From Aspidiotus rigidus (taxonomy: Eukaryota > Arthropoda > Insecta > Hemiptera > Diaspididae), in contig JAVHKY010000056.1 of the NCBI GenBank assembly GCA_035079385.1, positions 4,216,001 through 4,280,000 of the forward strand: 64,000 nucleotides of DNA. The letters run 5' to 3'. This document shows positions 35,789 through 45,901 of this stretch, one piece after another. How positions within the stretch are numbered: position 1 is the stretch's first letter; each line of letters begins with the position of its first letter. The notes under the pieces were generated by a model. The model had not been told where the DNA came from. It saw only the letters and a list, made by a program, of their open reading frames with translations, and made no database searches. The position numbers and the translations under genes are program-made.

Positions 35789-36038
35789 CGATCGCAAAAC
35801 TTTGATTCGGATCGCGGATCGCGAATCATCGGTCTTACGGCGGTTCGGATCGAGGATCAATCATCGTTCAGTGAGAACGATCCGGATCACGGATCATGGA
35901 TCAGTAACATTTCTTTGCGATCCAACAGATCAATATCAACAGCGGATCAGAACATTTGATCCGTGATCTGGGAATCAGTGATCCGTGATCCGCAAATCAT
36001 TGATTTGTGATCCGCGATCCGATCCGTGCCCAGCCCTG
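35789..36038. mobile_element. hAT MITE with GATCC-rich body, left TIR lost
   Basis: The right end CGTGCCCAGCCCTG and the body (GATCGCGGATCGCGAATC, CATCGGTCTT) match the intact element at 54496-55022. The duplication CCTGAGCT at 35781-35788 and 36039-36046 is exact, yet the first ~15 bp of the left TIR are absent. Confidence 0.75.
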
Positions 36039-36165
36039 CCTGAGCTACGCCACGCAAACTACAACTATGTAGTTGCACTCTACACAGCACAGATGGTCAA
36101 GCGCTTCACACCTTGGCTACAGCTACGGCGTAGCCGGGCTAATGTAGCCCCGCTATTTGTCCTTG

Positions 36166-37054
36166 GTGACCTGTCACAAGAAAACCCTCCTTAGCGTCCC
36201 AAAAATTGTTTTTGAGGTTTTTAGTGATTTTTATCAATTGAATGGTCGGGTAGAAAAAAGGCCTTCGCTCGATTTAGGGCCCTTTTTCGATTATAAGTGG
36301 TTCAAGTTCAGCACTCCCTCCTCTTCATCTGCTAAAAATTTTAATTCATTCTGATGACTATATAGTACTTAAAACTATGTTGAAGTGGAGCGTCTACAGT
36401 GCTTGAACTCTCAGTATAGGTAGTTGTAAAATGGCGGCAATCGAGGTTGTCTCAAACTTTGCCTCTAGATTAGCTTGAAGAACACTGAAAATTGATACAG
36501 ATGGCATCATGTATATCTAGAAAGCCTTCATTTCATTTTTCATTCCTATGTATAGCCATGATGATAAACTTTGACCCTCTGAGAAACTTACTTTTTTGAG
36601 GATTTTATACTCAAAAATACTAATTATAACTGCAGCACAATCCTTGCAAATATGGGTATTGGCTTGAAATACATTCATTTATTATTATTACTCTTGAAAA
36701 GATCCAAAAAGTTACAAGAACGGGTAAAAGATCGATAATTGCAAAAAGGGCCTTAAATGCTCAGACTATAAGGCGCTCTGCAGAAATTTCAGAAACGTTC
36801 TAACGTTCTAATTTTCAGTGATTCTGTAGATCGGACATCCATCAACAATCCCACCATGTTTCATGACGTTTGAGTCTTTCCCTATGGCATTTCTATGAAT
36901 CTGAACTTTCAAATGCGTTTTTCTCAAAAACTACTTTTTGTGTTAAGGCCCTTTTTCTACCCAACCATTCAATTGAAACCAGCTCTTTTACTCCGTGGAA
37001 TTAGAAAAATTTCAAAAATGTGGACTCTAAGGGGGTTTTCTTAGGACAGGTCAC
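36166..37054. mobile_element. DNA transposon-like element with ~110-bp TIRs, 889 bp
   Basis: GTGACCTGTCACAAGAAAAC at the left and the complement of the right end, GTGACCTGTCCTAAGAAAAC, match. The similarity continues inward to TCAATTGAATGGTCGGGTAG on both sides. No coding capacity and no clear target duplication. Confidence 0.65.
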
Positions 37055-37498
37055 ATTATAGAATAAAGATTATACCTATAGACAGACTGATAGAGTGATT
37101 AATCAATAATAATCATAGATTATTAAAAAAGATTCGGAAAAAAAGTTGACGGATCATAATCATAGAAAGTGATTTGTAGTAATGTTAAAAAACCGGTATT
37201 TCTGTGTAACCGGTTGATCGGTTTCTTAAAAATTGAAGTACGGATAACTGATTACTTTGAAAAAAAATGAAAATGAGTACCAATTAATCGGTTTTAACCG
37301 ATATATTTTGTGTTTTTTTACAAACGTGCAATTAACCGGTTAATCAAGTATTTAATTGATATTTGTTCAACAACTGCAGTTAACCGCAGTCAACTGGTTA
37401 TTTAGAGGTGTTTTTTTCGCCGTACACAAAAAAGCAGGGTAAAGAATACACTTTTTCCTGAATTTTTCAATTGCACGGACCTCCGGTTATTGCACCAA

Positions 37499-37506
37499 AT
37501 ACTCAG
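37499..37506. repeat. Target-site duplication of 14.5-kb unit, left
   Basis: ATACTCAG. If the unit is taken to start with AG instead of TAG, the match reads as 10 bp (AATACTCAGT). Confidence 0.75.
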
Positions 37507-38150
37507 TAGTGATGGGCGGTTATCGGTTATTTCAATATACCGGTTAAACGGTTTATTGGAGATCATTGTAACCGGTTAATCGGTTGAAAACCTTTAAATA
37601 AACCGGTTAATCGGTTAACTGGAAATCATTCGGATTGGTGTTAGTTCTCAAAAAAATTCCGCTAGGAGCGCCAAGGTCTTCCACTTTTTTGCTCTCAAAA
37701 TCGCGAAAATTAAAAAAAAAAGAGAAGTAAGATCTCTTATGTGTTGATGATTGAGAAATATCTTAATTGATAATCTATAATAGTAGTAATGACGGGTCTT
37801 GAACCCAAGGCCCCATTACTACTACTTCTTATCTTTTTACAACCCAATCCAACCAGAAATCCTTCAATTATTTTTTATCATTTTTCTAGAGTGCATATTC
37901 GATCAGAAAAAAATCAAGATAATATTTTACTCGTATTCCAGGTATTTTTTTAGAAAAATCATCTGTAATAATTTATTTAAAAATAGTAAGGGGGGACCAA
38001 AGGAAATTAAAATAGTAAGGGTCCTATAAGGGATTTCAGATATTTTTTGGGATTTCTAAATTTCTTTTGGTTTCATTCAGGAAATCGTGCAGACAAAAAA
38101 TAATGTCCGCCATTACTACTACTTCTTCTCTTTTACAACCCAATCCAGCT
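37507..38150 (+). repeat. Left long terminal inverted repeat
   Basis: Shares with the right end, inverted, the TIR, CGGTTAAT-type motifs, the TCTTGAACCCAAG/CCCATTACTACTAC block and an AATCCAACCAGAAATCCTTC block. A second, diverged copy of the last block follows at 38110. Confidence 0.7.
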
Positions 38151-39118
38151 ATAAATCCTTCAATTATTTTTACCCAGTATTTTAGAGCTCAAAACGTTCA
38201 GGAAATGTTCATACAAAAATAAAGTGATTATTTACACGTATTTCAGGTAATTTTTAGGGAAATTACCTGTACTTCATTATCCAAAGTAGGTACACAGTAA
38301 AATTTATTACCCTATAGACTTTTCCAAGTATTGTAATATGTAATGGATGCTAATCACTAATCTGTCCAGAAATTGATATCATTTTCACAAAAAACGCACC
38401 TCAAAATCTATCGGGTCTTTAACCCAATATAACTACTACCCCTAATCTGTCCAGAAATTACAACAATTTTATTCTGAAAAATAAATAATTGTTTACCTAA
38501 TATTTATGCAGAGTACACAAACACGCGAACATGCAGGCAGAAACCAATGTGAGTAGTGCCTATTTTTCTGTTATTTTTCCCTGAATTTCTAATACTTAAT
38601 GGTTATTGAACCACTCACCAATCTGTCAAGAAATTATTTTCACAAAAATCATGAAACAAGGAAAACGATGTACCTATACGATACATGTTTTTTGTTTTTG
38701 AAAATAGAATTCTGAAATATTTGAACTGTTTAACAGTGATTTGTATAATAGTGATACTTACATAGATATGCTATATAATAATCACAAAAAATATAATTAA
38801 CATTAAATGAAAAGTAATCATTTAAATAAATATTAAAACAATAATTAATAATCAATAAACTAATTTAGACTATAATAAAAGAATAAAAGAATAAGGAAAA
38901 ATTAAACTTATTAAAAAATCTTAATCGATTCGACGTAGATTGACCAGGTGGAAGACTTGTTTTAGGGCATAACTCAGAACTTTGCGTTAAAATTCCTTTC
39001 TGGTTCCTTCCCATACCTTCAATGGTTTTCTGTTTTACCCCTCTACAGTATAGTACGAAATTATGTATGGTCAAATAGGAAAAATGAAAAAACTGACAAA
39101 AAGATGATTTAAAATTTT
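38151..39118. other. No gene seen
   Basis: Very AT-rich spacer between the left repeat and the AAA-ATPase-like gene. The minus-strand 3' UTR of that gene probably lies at about 38860-39118. Confidence 0.45.
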
Positions 39119-41813
39119 TTAGTTGTTTCCATTATCGGGAGACTTTTTAACCTTCTTCTTCAAGGCGTTTTTAATCTTTGTGAGCTTCGACTTTATCGGT
39201 GCATCTTTTACAAGAATATAACACTTATCAATTAATTTAATAACACCTTCTGTGTCCTTAATAAACTCTCGAACTGTCTCGGGTGGGTCTTTGGCCGTGT
39301 TCTTCCAAACTTTAATCAACTCGGTAAATGCTTCAAACGACATTGGTGTTTCTTTCTTAAAGATCTCAGCAGCCGGAGCAAGCAATTTTGAAACCGGGAT
39401 ATTTGGCTTTATGTTTCCATTATCGGGAGACTTTTTAACCTTCTTCTTCAAGGCGATTTTAATGTTTGTGAGCTTCCACCTTATCGGATTATCTTTTACA
39501 AGTTCATAACACTTATCAATTAATTTAATAACGCCTTCTGTGTCCTTAGTAAACTCTCGAACTGTCTCGGGTGGGTCTTTGGCCGTGTTCTGCCAAACTT
39601 TAATCAAGTCGGTAAATGCCTCAAATGACATTGGTGTTTCACTCTCAAAGATCTCAGTAGCTGAGACAAGCATTTCTGAAAACGGGGTATTTGGGTCTAT
39701 TCTCTGATCCGTTTCATCGTATGCCGCTACTTCTTTTATCTGCTCGTCATTTAACGAAAGGTTATACAACTCGACTGTTTTGTCATTTTGGAACCATTCT
39801 AAAGCCGCCCAATTCTTGATAAATTTGCAATCTGTCTTTTTTAGTTTATCCTCCTTCTTTAAATCTTTATTGACGTCACCATTAAAGATTATCACAATGC
39901 AGATCACTTTTTTTTTTAAAATATTATGCTCTTCCGCATAACGTTTCCCGTATATACTGTTACACTTCATCAATGCTGCCGTGATGTTTATGGGTTTATT
40001 ATCTTTGATAGCGTGTCTCTTAAAAGAAAAAATAACGGTCACTTTACGTAACTTCTTTACATAATCTGCCTTTTTGCCTCCGATTGAGTACTGCGACAAC
40101 TTTATGCTCGTGAGGACGGCACGATTCATGTCTAATTGTCTTCCGCCTTCAATTTCGAGTAAAAGAGTAACAATTTTTTCGAAATGAATTTCAAGTTCAA
40201 TCTGCTCGTGACCTATGTAATTAGCCATGACTTCCTCCAAGTATTCTATGAATTTCTCGAATTCAAGATTCTCAAGCATATCTTCCATTTTTTTTTTCTG
40301 CCCCCAATTCATCTTTTCCAGTAGGCTATTCACTAAAACATACTTAGCCTCATTATTTGTGACTCCTAAAAGACATTGTGATGGACTGGGTCCTTTTTTC
40401 ATGGACATGTATCCTGTCTGGAACAAGATTTTTGCGAGCTCTGTCTCGTCACCTAACATTATATTTTCACGATCGAGTTTTTCTTCCAGGTCGGCCTTTT
40501 TAAATTCATGTTTGCCATTAAAAAGGTACTGAAGTGTATTTCTTGAAAATTTCTTGACAGTGTGCTTTAACAAGTCTCTGTTTTTAACCTTTTCAGCCCA
40601 GTACGGTTGTGGAACTTCCGGATTATGACGTAAGAACATCGTTACAGATAACGCATTAAAGACGGGTTTACCATTTGGTGTAAATTGGTAGGTGTTGTAG
40701 TACGGATGCAAGATTTTATTAAAGACCATCTGGGTATTCTCGAACTTTCTTTCCCGAGCGATCTCCTCTAACCTCTCCTTGTATGTTTTCATTATTTCTT
40801 CATCCGTGAAACCTATCATATCACTGTAGTCTTCGTTCGGTGTTAAGTCTTCAAGTACATTCCTCGTTTCCCCAACCGTTGTCACTTTGGTTGCACCAAA
40901 AATAAACGCAAATCGGATGTAATCTGAATTGTCCTTTATTGCACCAAAAAAACCTTCAATCACTTCTTCATTCAACTTGTATGCAGCCACATCATCAAAA
41001 TATTTCTTCATGACCGGTGAATCGTATTCGTCCGCCAAAAGCACGATTCCTTTCTCCTCTTCTTTGTATATTGCGGGGAACGTCTCCTTAATCACTTCAC
41101 TTGGATCAGGTGAGTCTTTGTCGCAAGGTATCCCATATGTGCTTGCCAACTTACATACTCCGCGTACAATACGCTGAGAACTCGATAATTTACCTAACGT
41201 GCCGAAATTCAGTTCAAGTATTGGGTATTTCTCCCAAGTAAAATCGTTATTATCGCAAATATCCATCTTTGGCCGAACAGGGGAGCAAAACAGATCTTTA
41301 TCACCTTCGAAGAAGGCTTTCAACGTCGATAAAAAGAAGCTTTTGCCAAAACGATAGGGTCGTAACATAATAGATTGTCTCTCTTTTCTTTTCAATAATT
41401 TAGGAATAAATCTAGTTTTATCAATAACAAACTTCCCCGTTGTGACTGCAACTCGAAAATTTGTGTCGTCTTGTCCCGTTATTCTGTCCACTGAAAAAAT
41501 ACATACGAATATAGGTAGGTATATCTCTAATTGTGCAAAGTTACGTATAATGCACAAGGGCAATCGTGATTTGTTTATAGACTATTATAGCTTCATTATA
41601 ATTGTACGGTGTCCAAGTTAGGTCGCATACTCTCCGTTATTTATCAACTACATTTTGACATTTACCTGTTTGGCTTGAAGTTATTTTGTTGTTGTTCGGC
41701 ACCTTGTTGGGAGTCAGAGCTGAATTTTCACTGCCATCATTAGAGATAAGGTTACTTTTGGCAACCAAAACGTGAATTCCGAAATAAAAAACAATTGAAA
41801 TTCTAATATTCAT
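39119..41813 (-). CDS. Putatively secreted AAA-ATPase-like/PD-(D/E)XK-family protein, 839 aa, two exons
   Basis: CDS 41813-41666 joined to 41490-39119 (GT-AG, phase 1). Exon 1 begins MNIRISIVFYFGIHVLVAKS, a good signal peptide, then a polar linker. Exon 2 carries the AAA-ATPase-like domain: FVIDKTRFIPKLL, LRPYRFGKSFFLSTL (Walker A-type), GIVLLADEYDSPV (Walker B), FFGAIKDNSDYIRFAFIFGATK, YSDMIGFTDEEI. The PD-(D/E)XK_9-like region keeps GGKKADYV but has FSFKR where the family has a ExK-type EFK, so nuclease activity is doubtful. The C-terminus holds two near-identical ~86-residue repeats (TPMSFEAFT..LIKVW..NTAKDPPETVREF). The family is best known from bacteria and from some eukaryotes. The intron and signal peptide show a functioning eukaryotic gene. 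Its ORF is intact, unlike the PolB next to it. No known function is claimed. Confidence 0.8.
39120..39690 (-). repeat. Tandem 86-codon duplication at the C-terminus of the AAA-ATPase-like gene
   Basis: The blocks at about 39120-39410 and 39411-39690 are nearly identical at the DNA level (for example CCATTATCGGGAGACTTTTT at 39128 and 39417). They encode ..KKVKKSPDNGN twice. Low divergence indicates a recent duplication. Confidence 0.85.
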
Positions 41814-42699
41814 AATTACTGTGCTACAGTTAAAGATTTTCAATGAGCGTTTGAAATACCAATACCGTCGTATTACATGTAAGCTTACTCATATTTTCAC
41901 TCGCACAAAATGACAGAATATTACATTCAGAATTTATGGTAAGTGTTTCACGTTGAATGGTTCATGAAGTTCTTAGGTTCTTACCTTATCTTACTGGTGT
42001 TATGTAATATTAATGGAAATAGGCTACAATAGGCTCAGTCGATGTAATCGATCATATCACGATGGAAAATTCAATTTTCGTAAAATCAGATACCTAGTAG
42101 ACCAAATAATTTCGCTTGTAGGAGAGGCTGCGAGAGCAAGAAAAACACGTGCTTCATGTACATAGAGACTACCCTATAATGATGAATTTAAGAAAGAATT
42201 ATCACATTTTTCGTTAAGTACCACTTGTTGGGAAAAGAGAAGAATATGACGTACTTGTACACAATATACAAATGAGTACGTACTAATGGATTGGAGAGGG
42301 AAAATTTTACCATCTAGTAGGTAGTACACGTTAGACAGAGAAATGATAGAATTAAGACTATTGCATGTTTTGTGTATGGACCAAACGACTCGTTTCTCTC
42401 ATAAGACTCAATGTGTTGGGGAGAGAAAGAATGATCAAAGAGAGGAAAGAGAGAATGATGTGTAGAAAATACATCAAATTTACTATATAATGTATAGTAT
42501 TTTGAGGATTAGTAAATTTAAAAAAAAAAGGTTTGATTTAGGTGATGTGGTTGATTGTGACGTCATCTGAAATTGATCTATTTCTAAGGCTTTGAAGTTT
42601 TATGAAAAAAACTTCTCATATTTTTTACTAAATTCACTTAAATTTTTCACTCTAGTAGTACTTTTTTTATTCTGATGACTGGAAGAATGTTGTGTAGAA
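41814..42699. other. Promoter region of the AAA-ATPase-like gene; no gene
   Basis: AT-rich flank. From about 42480 the composition shifts to the higher AT content of the PolB cassette. Confidence 0.4.
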
Positions 42700-42963
42700 C
42701 TAGTCCGCTTCATCTTCCATATCACTCTTAGGTTGACTTGGATTCTGACTACATTTATTGACATCATTTTTAAATGTGTATTGACCTAGACAATTTCTAC
42801 TCATTTCATAACTTATTTTCCTATTATTGTAGGGTATTTTATGTTCTTTTAAATATTTCAAAATAGTCTTTTCAGTAATTTTATATTTCAAAGAAAAGCT
42901 TCTCACACTATTTTTCTTAAAGTCATATTCTTTTAATATTTTAATTAATTCGTTAGGAGTCAT
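42700..42963 (-). CDS. Small HTH-like protein, 87 aa (PolB cassette)
   Basis: ATG at 42963. The N-terminal half reads LIKILKEYDFKKNSVRSFSLKYKITEKTILKYLKEHKIPYNN, a helix-turn-helix-like pattern (two predicted helices around KYKITEKTILKYL). The rest is polar with an acidic tail (SDMEDEAD). It is divergently placed from the coiled-coil gene across a 160-bp gap filled by ACCTTACC repeats. A DNA-binding regulator of the cassette is an inference; no family was recognised. Confidence 0.55.
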   Translation of the reverse strand: MTPNELIKILKEYDFKKNSVRSFSLKYKITEKTILKYLKEHKIPYNNRKISYEMSRNCLGQYTFKNDVNKCSQNPSQPKSDMEDEAD

Positions 42964-43124
42964 TTATTTATATAAATTTTATTTATTTTACCATACCATA
43001 CTTCCATACAATATTACCTTATTTCTGTACCATATTACCTTACCTTACCATACCTTATTACCTTACCATACCTTACCTTACCTCACCATACAATATAAAA
43101 AATATAAAAATTTTATTTTAATAA
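42964..43124. promoter_or_regulatory. Divergent promoter region with ACCTTACC/ACCATACC repeats
   Basis: About 12 irregular copies of ACCTTACC, ACCATACC and TTACCTTA lie at 43000-43095 between two divergent start codons. The repeats may be binding sites or a simple-sequence expansion. They are not the insect telomere repeat (TTAGG). Confidence 0.45.
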
Positions 43125-43739
43125 ATGGAAAGTCAAATAAAAAGATATATGCCCTCCAAAGTTGAGCTAGAAGGTCTTGATAGGATAATTTCAAAAAATA
43201 AAGAATTGGAAGAATTAATTAAAAATGAGGAAAGTAATTTAGAGAGAATAATTCAAGCTATTGATGGTTTAAAAAATATAAATACTAATATGAAAACTAT
43301 TATGAAGCAGTTCTTTATAGCTCTACAGCAAACAAGTATGACTTCAGATATTTATAAATATGCAAATTTTAAAAATCAAGAGTTGATAGAAACCTTACTT
43401 GAAAGGGAGGAGAAATATAAGAAAATCATAAAATCTCAAGCTGAAAAGCATAATGATAATTCTGGAGTTGAAGAACTAAATAATGTCTTCTCAACTATAA
43501 TTGTAGACTCTAAGGATAAGAAATTATCAAAATATATGAAGAAAACCTTAAAAGATATAAAATTTCATGATGATTTTAAACCTGCATTTTCAGAAGTAGG
43601 CACTAAAGAATTCACTCGTGATGAATTGAAACACATGAAATCTGACCCTAAAAAAGGACCTAGATTTAATAATATTAAGAAAATAACTACTGTGAATGTC
43701 CCCAGTATAAATAATGATGCAACTATCATACAACAATAG
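43125..43739 (+). CDS. Coiled-coil protein, 204 aa (PolB cassette)
   Basis: Intact frame from ATG at 43125. Heptad-rich segments (ELEELIKNEESNLERIIQAI; LIETLLEREEKYKKII) predict a coiled coil in residues ~20-115. The C-terminal half is basic and polar (KEFTRDELKHMKSDPKKGP). No domain was recognised. AT-rich codon choice matches its neighbours. A structural or scaffold role in the cassette is possible but unproven. Confidence 0.55.
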   Translation: MESQIKRYMPSKVELEGLDRIISKNKELEELIKNEESNLERIIQAIDGLKNINTNMKTIMKQFFIALQQTSMTSDIYKYANFKNQELIETLLEREEKYKKIIKSQAEKHNDNSGVEELNNVFSTIIVDSKDKKLSKYMKKTLKDIKFHDDFKPAFSEVGTKEFTRDELKHMKSDPKKGPRFNNIKKITTVNVPSINNDATIIQQ

Positions 43740-44031
43740 AAATGATTCTTTTTTAATAGATTTTGTTTATTTGTCTATATTAGGATGGTTTCTCTTATTT
43801 TGACTAAATTTTTATGTCTATTTTAAGAGAGAATGTCTTGGAAGGTTTTGAGAAGAATTTAAGTCGTTTTTGGGAAGGATTTATGCCTGTTATGTGTTGG
43901 TTTATATGTCTTGGAAGGTTTTGTGTCGGTTTATATGTCTACTTTTATGTCTATTTTAGGAAGGTCATTGTGTAAATAAATTTCTTCTTAAAAATTTTCT
44001 TACATAAATAATTTAAAATATTTTAAGAAAG
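43740..44031. other. Spacer with TTTATGTCT repeats
   Basis: Five or so copies of TTATGTCTATTTTA or TTGGAAGGTTTTG-like phrases. No gene. Confidence 0.45.
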
Positions 44032-44514
44032 ATGGAAAACAAATCTCTGATCATCAGGTTAGAACAAAATGAAAGATATTGCTCTAAGTGTAAAAAAGTG
44101 AAGAACATAAAAGAATTTGATCAACTATCTTCAAATAAAGTTCTTAGCTCAATTGAAAATACTAAGCAAGCAACACCTATAATGTGTAAGGAATGTGCAA
44201 ATGTTAAAAATAAAATAACAATAGATTTAGCTCAAAATGAAAAATATTGCTCAGGATGTAAATCTGTAAAGGATCAAAAGAATTTTAGTAATAGTCAAGA
44301 TTGGTGCAAAGAATGTAAGAGTAAATTAATGAAAGAATATTATGATAAGAATAAAAATGATCATAAGGCAGTAGTTCAAAAAAATTATAAAAGTAAACAA
44401 GTGAAAACTGTTTGTGAATGTGGAAGAACTGTTTTGTTAGTTTCACTCAAAGCTCATAAGACAACTCAAATACATAAAGATATGTTAGAAATGAAACAGC
44501 AGTTTAAAAAATAA
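44032..44514 (+). CDS. Cys-rich zinc-binding-like protein, 160 aa (PolB cassette)
   Basis: Two related N-terminal units each have CxxC pairs (YCSKCKKVKNIKEF with MCKECANV; YCSGCKSVKDQKNF with WCKECKSKL). This YCxxCK..K...F...WCKxC pattern is common in phage, NCLDV and Polinton-type small proteins. A third zinc-like site follows (VCECGRTVLLVSLKAHKTTQIH), a C2H2-type finger. Intact frame. A nucleic-acid-binding role is likely from the fingers. Its place just upstream of PolB and on the same strand suggests co-expression. Confidence 0.6.
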   Translation: MENKSLIIRLEQNERYCSKCKKVKNIKEFDQLSSNKVLSSIENTKQATPIMCKECANVKNKITIDLAQNEKYCSGCKSVKDQKNFSNSQDWCKECKSKLMKEYYDKNKNDHKAVVQKNYKSKQVKTVCECGRTVLLVSLKAHKTTQIHKDMLEMKQQFKK

Positions 44515-45161
44515 ATTTTCTTTAAAAATTTTTTCCTAATAAATAAAAAGGAAAATTTCATTAAGAAGAAAATTTCATACTACAATGGTGACTGTAAAAG
44601 AATTGAGAATCCTTGCAAAAGGTAAAAACATAAAAGGTTATAGTAAAATGAGGAAAGCTGATTTATTCAGAGTATTGAATCTTGAACAGCCCCCAACAGT
44701 AAAAGATTTACAAAAAATTGCAAAGGAAAGAAATATAAAAGGATATTATAAAATGAAGAAAGTGGATCTAATTAATGCTCTAAGTCCTAGACATTTAAAT
44801 GATACGCAGAATGAGCTTAGTCTGTTGGAGCATGTATTTCCATTTCAAGACTCATTCTATGAACCTGAACCAGAAAAAACACAAAATATTATTGAACTTA
44901 TTGAAATCAAAGAAATTAAATCTAGTTTTGTTAAAAAGTATAAAGCCTATTCATCCGATTACAGCATTTCTATTAAAAAAAGTGAATTAATAGAAGATCC
45001 TTCAAAGAATGAACAGACAGATTTGATAACAAGAGCTCTGGAAGAAATGATTAAAGTAATTAAAGAATGTACCAACTTTAGAACAGGTGATAGAATGAAT
45101 ATTATTGTAAGAAACCCTGGTGTACTTCGTTATCCTATTTCAATAGGATATCAAAGAGGTA

Positions 45162-45196
45162 ATGCGACCAGCATAAGCAGGTCTAATCCTGCAGAT
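45162..45196 (+). repeat. 35-nt double-hairpin insert, copy 1
   Basis: ATGC-GACCA-GCAT forms one small stem and GCAGG-TCTAAT-CCTGC (45177-45192) a second. It encodes ATSISRSNPAD in frame within the PolB N-terminal region. It is locally GC-richer than the host ORF. Confidence 0.7.
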
Positions 45197-45866
45197 TCAT
45201 CTCAAGAGTTGGTACCTACAAGTACTGTTGGAGAAAATTTCACAAATTTTAACTTCCGATGAAGAACTATAGATCTAACAACTTCTACATTCAACATAAA
45301 TGTAACTGCAATGCCTCAAGGAGGCCATAATACCAAAATTTTAAATTTAGCCAAAGCAAAACAAACTAAAACATCTATAACACAAATAAAGAATAAAGAT
45401 AATCTTTGTTGTCCTAGAGCTGTAGTTGTAGCTCTAACTTATCCAACAGAAAATCCTTCCATTACAACTATATTTAAGAAGGAGTTTTCAAAACTTGATA
45501 TAAGATATATTAGAGAAGGGAGAAAATTACAAACAGAACTCACTACTCAATTATGTAATCAGCTTGGTTATTATAATCAGGAAGGTTTTACATTGGATGA
45601 TATTAAAAATTTGGAAAAGCTAATAGATATTCAGATAAATGTAGTTTGTGCAGAAAATTTAAATTCCATCATATACAAAGGACCAGAAAAGGATATAAAA
45701 GTATATTTGTATAAAAATGGTAATCATTATGATGTGATTTCTAAAATGGCTGGCTTTCTTGGATCGAGTTATTATTGTCATAAATGCAATAAACCTTATG
45801 AACATAAAGATAAACATAAATGCATTGAAAAGGTGATAAAATGTGGATTATGTCGTCAGCAAGAGC

Positions 45867-45901
45867 ATGCAACCAGCATAAGCAGGTCTAATCCTGCGGA
45901 T
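45867..45901 (+). repeat. 35-nt double-hairpin insert, copy 2
   Basis: Same 35 nt as copy 1 with two differences, both at third codon positions (GCG/GCA and GCA/GCG). The second stem is at 45882-45897. It is in frame again as ATSISRSNPAD, placed between two Cys pairs of the finger region. Confidence 0.7.

Noticed and set aside
40227..41177. Plus-strand frames inside the AAA-ATPase-like gene
   Set aside because: They are antisense shadows (Ser/Phe-rich) of the minus-strand coding exon.
43000..43095. Telomere-like repeat
   Set aside because: The units are ACCTTACC/ACCATACC, equal to TAAGG on the other strand. The insect telomere is TTAGG, a different register-independent sequence.
45260..45262. 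TGA read as Trp (alternative code) in PolB
   Set aside because: The same gene has four further frame disruptions, so decay is the simpler account.
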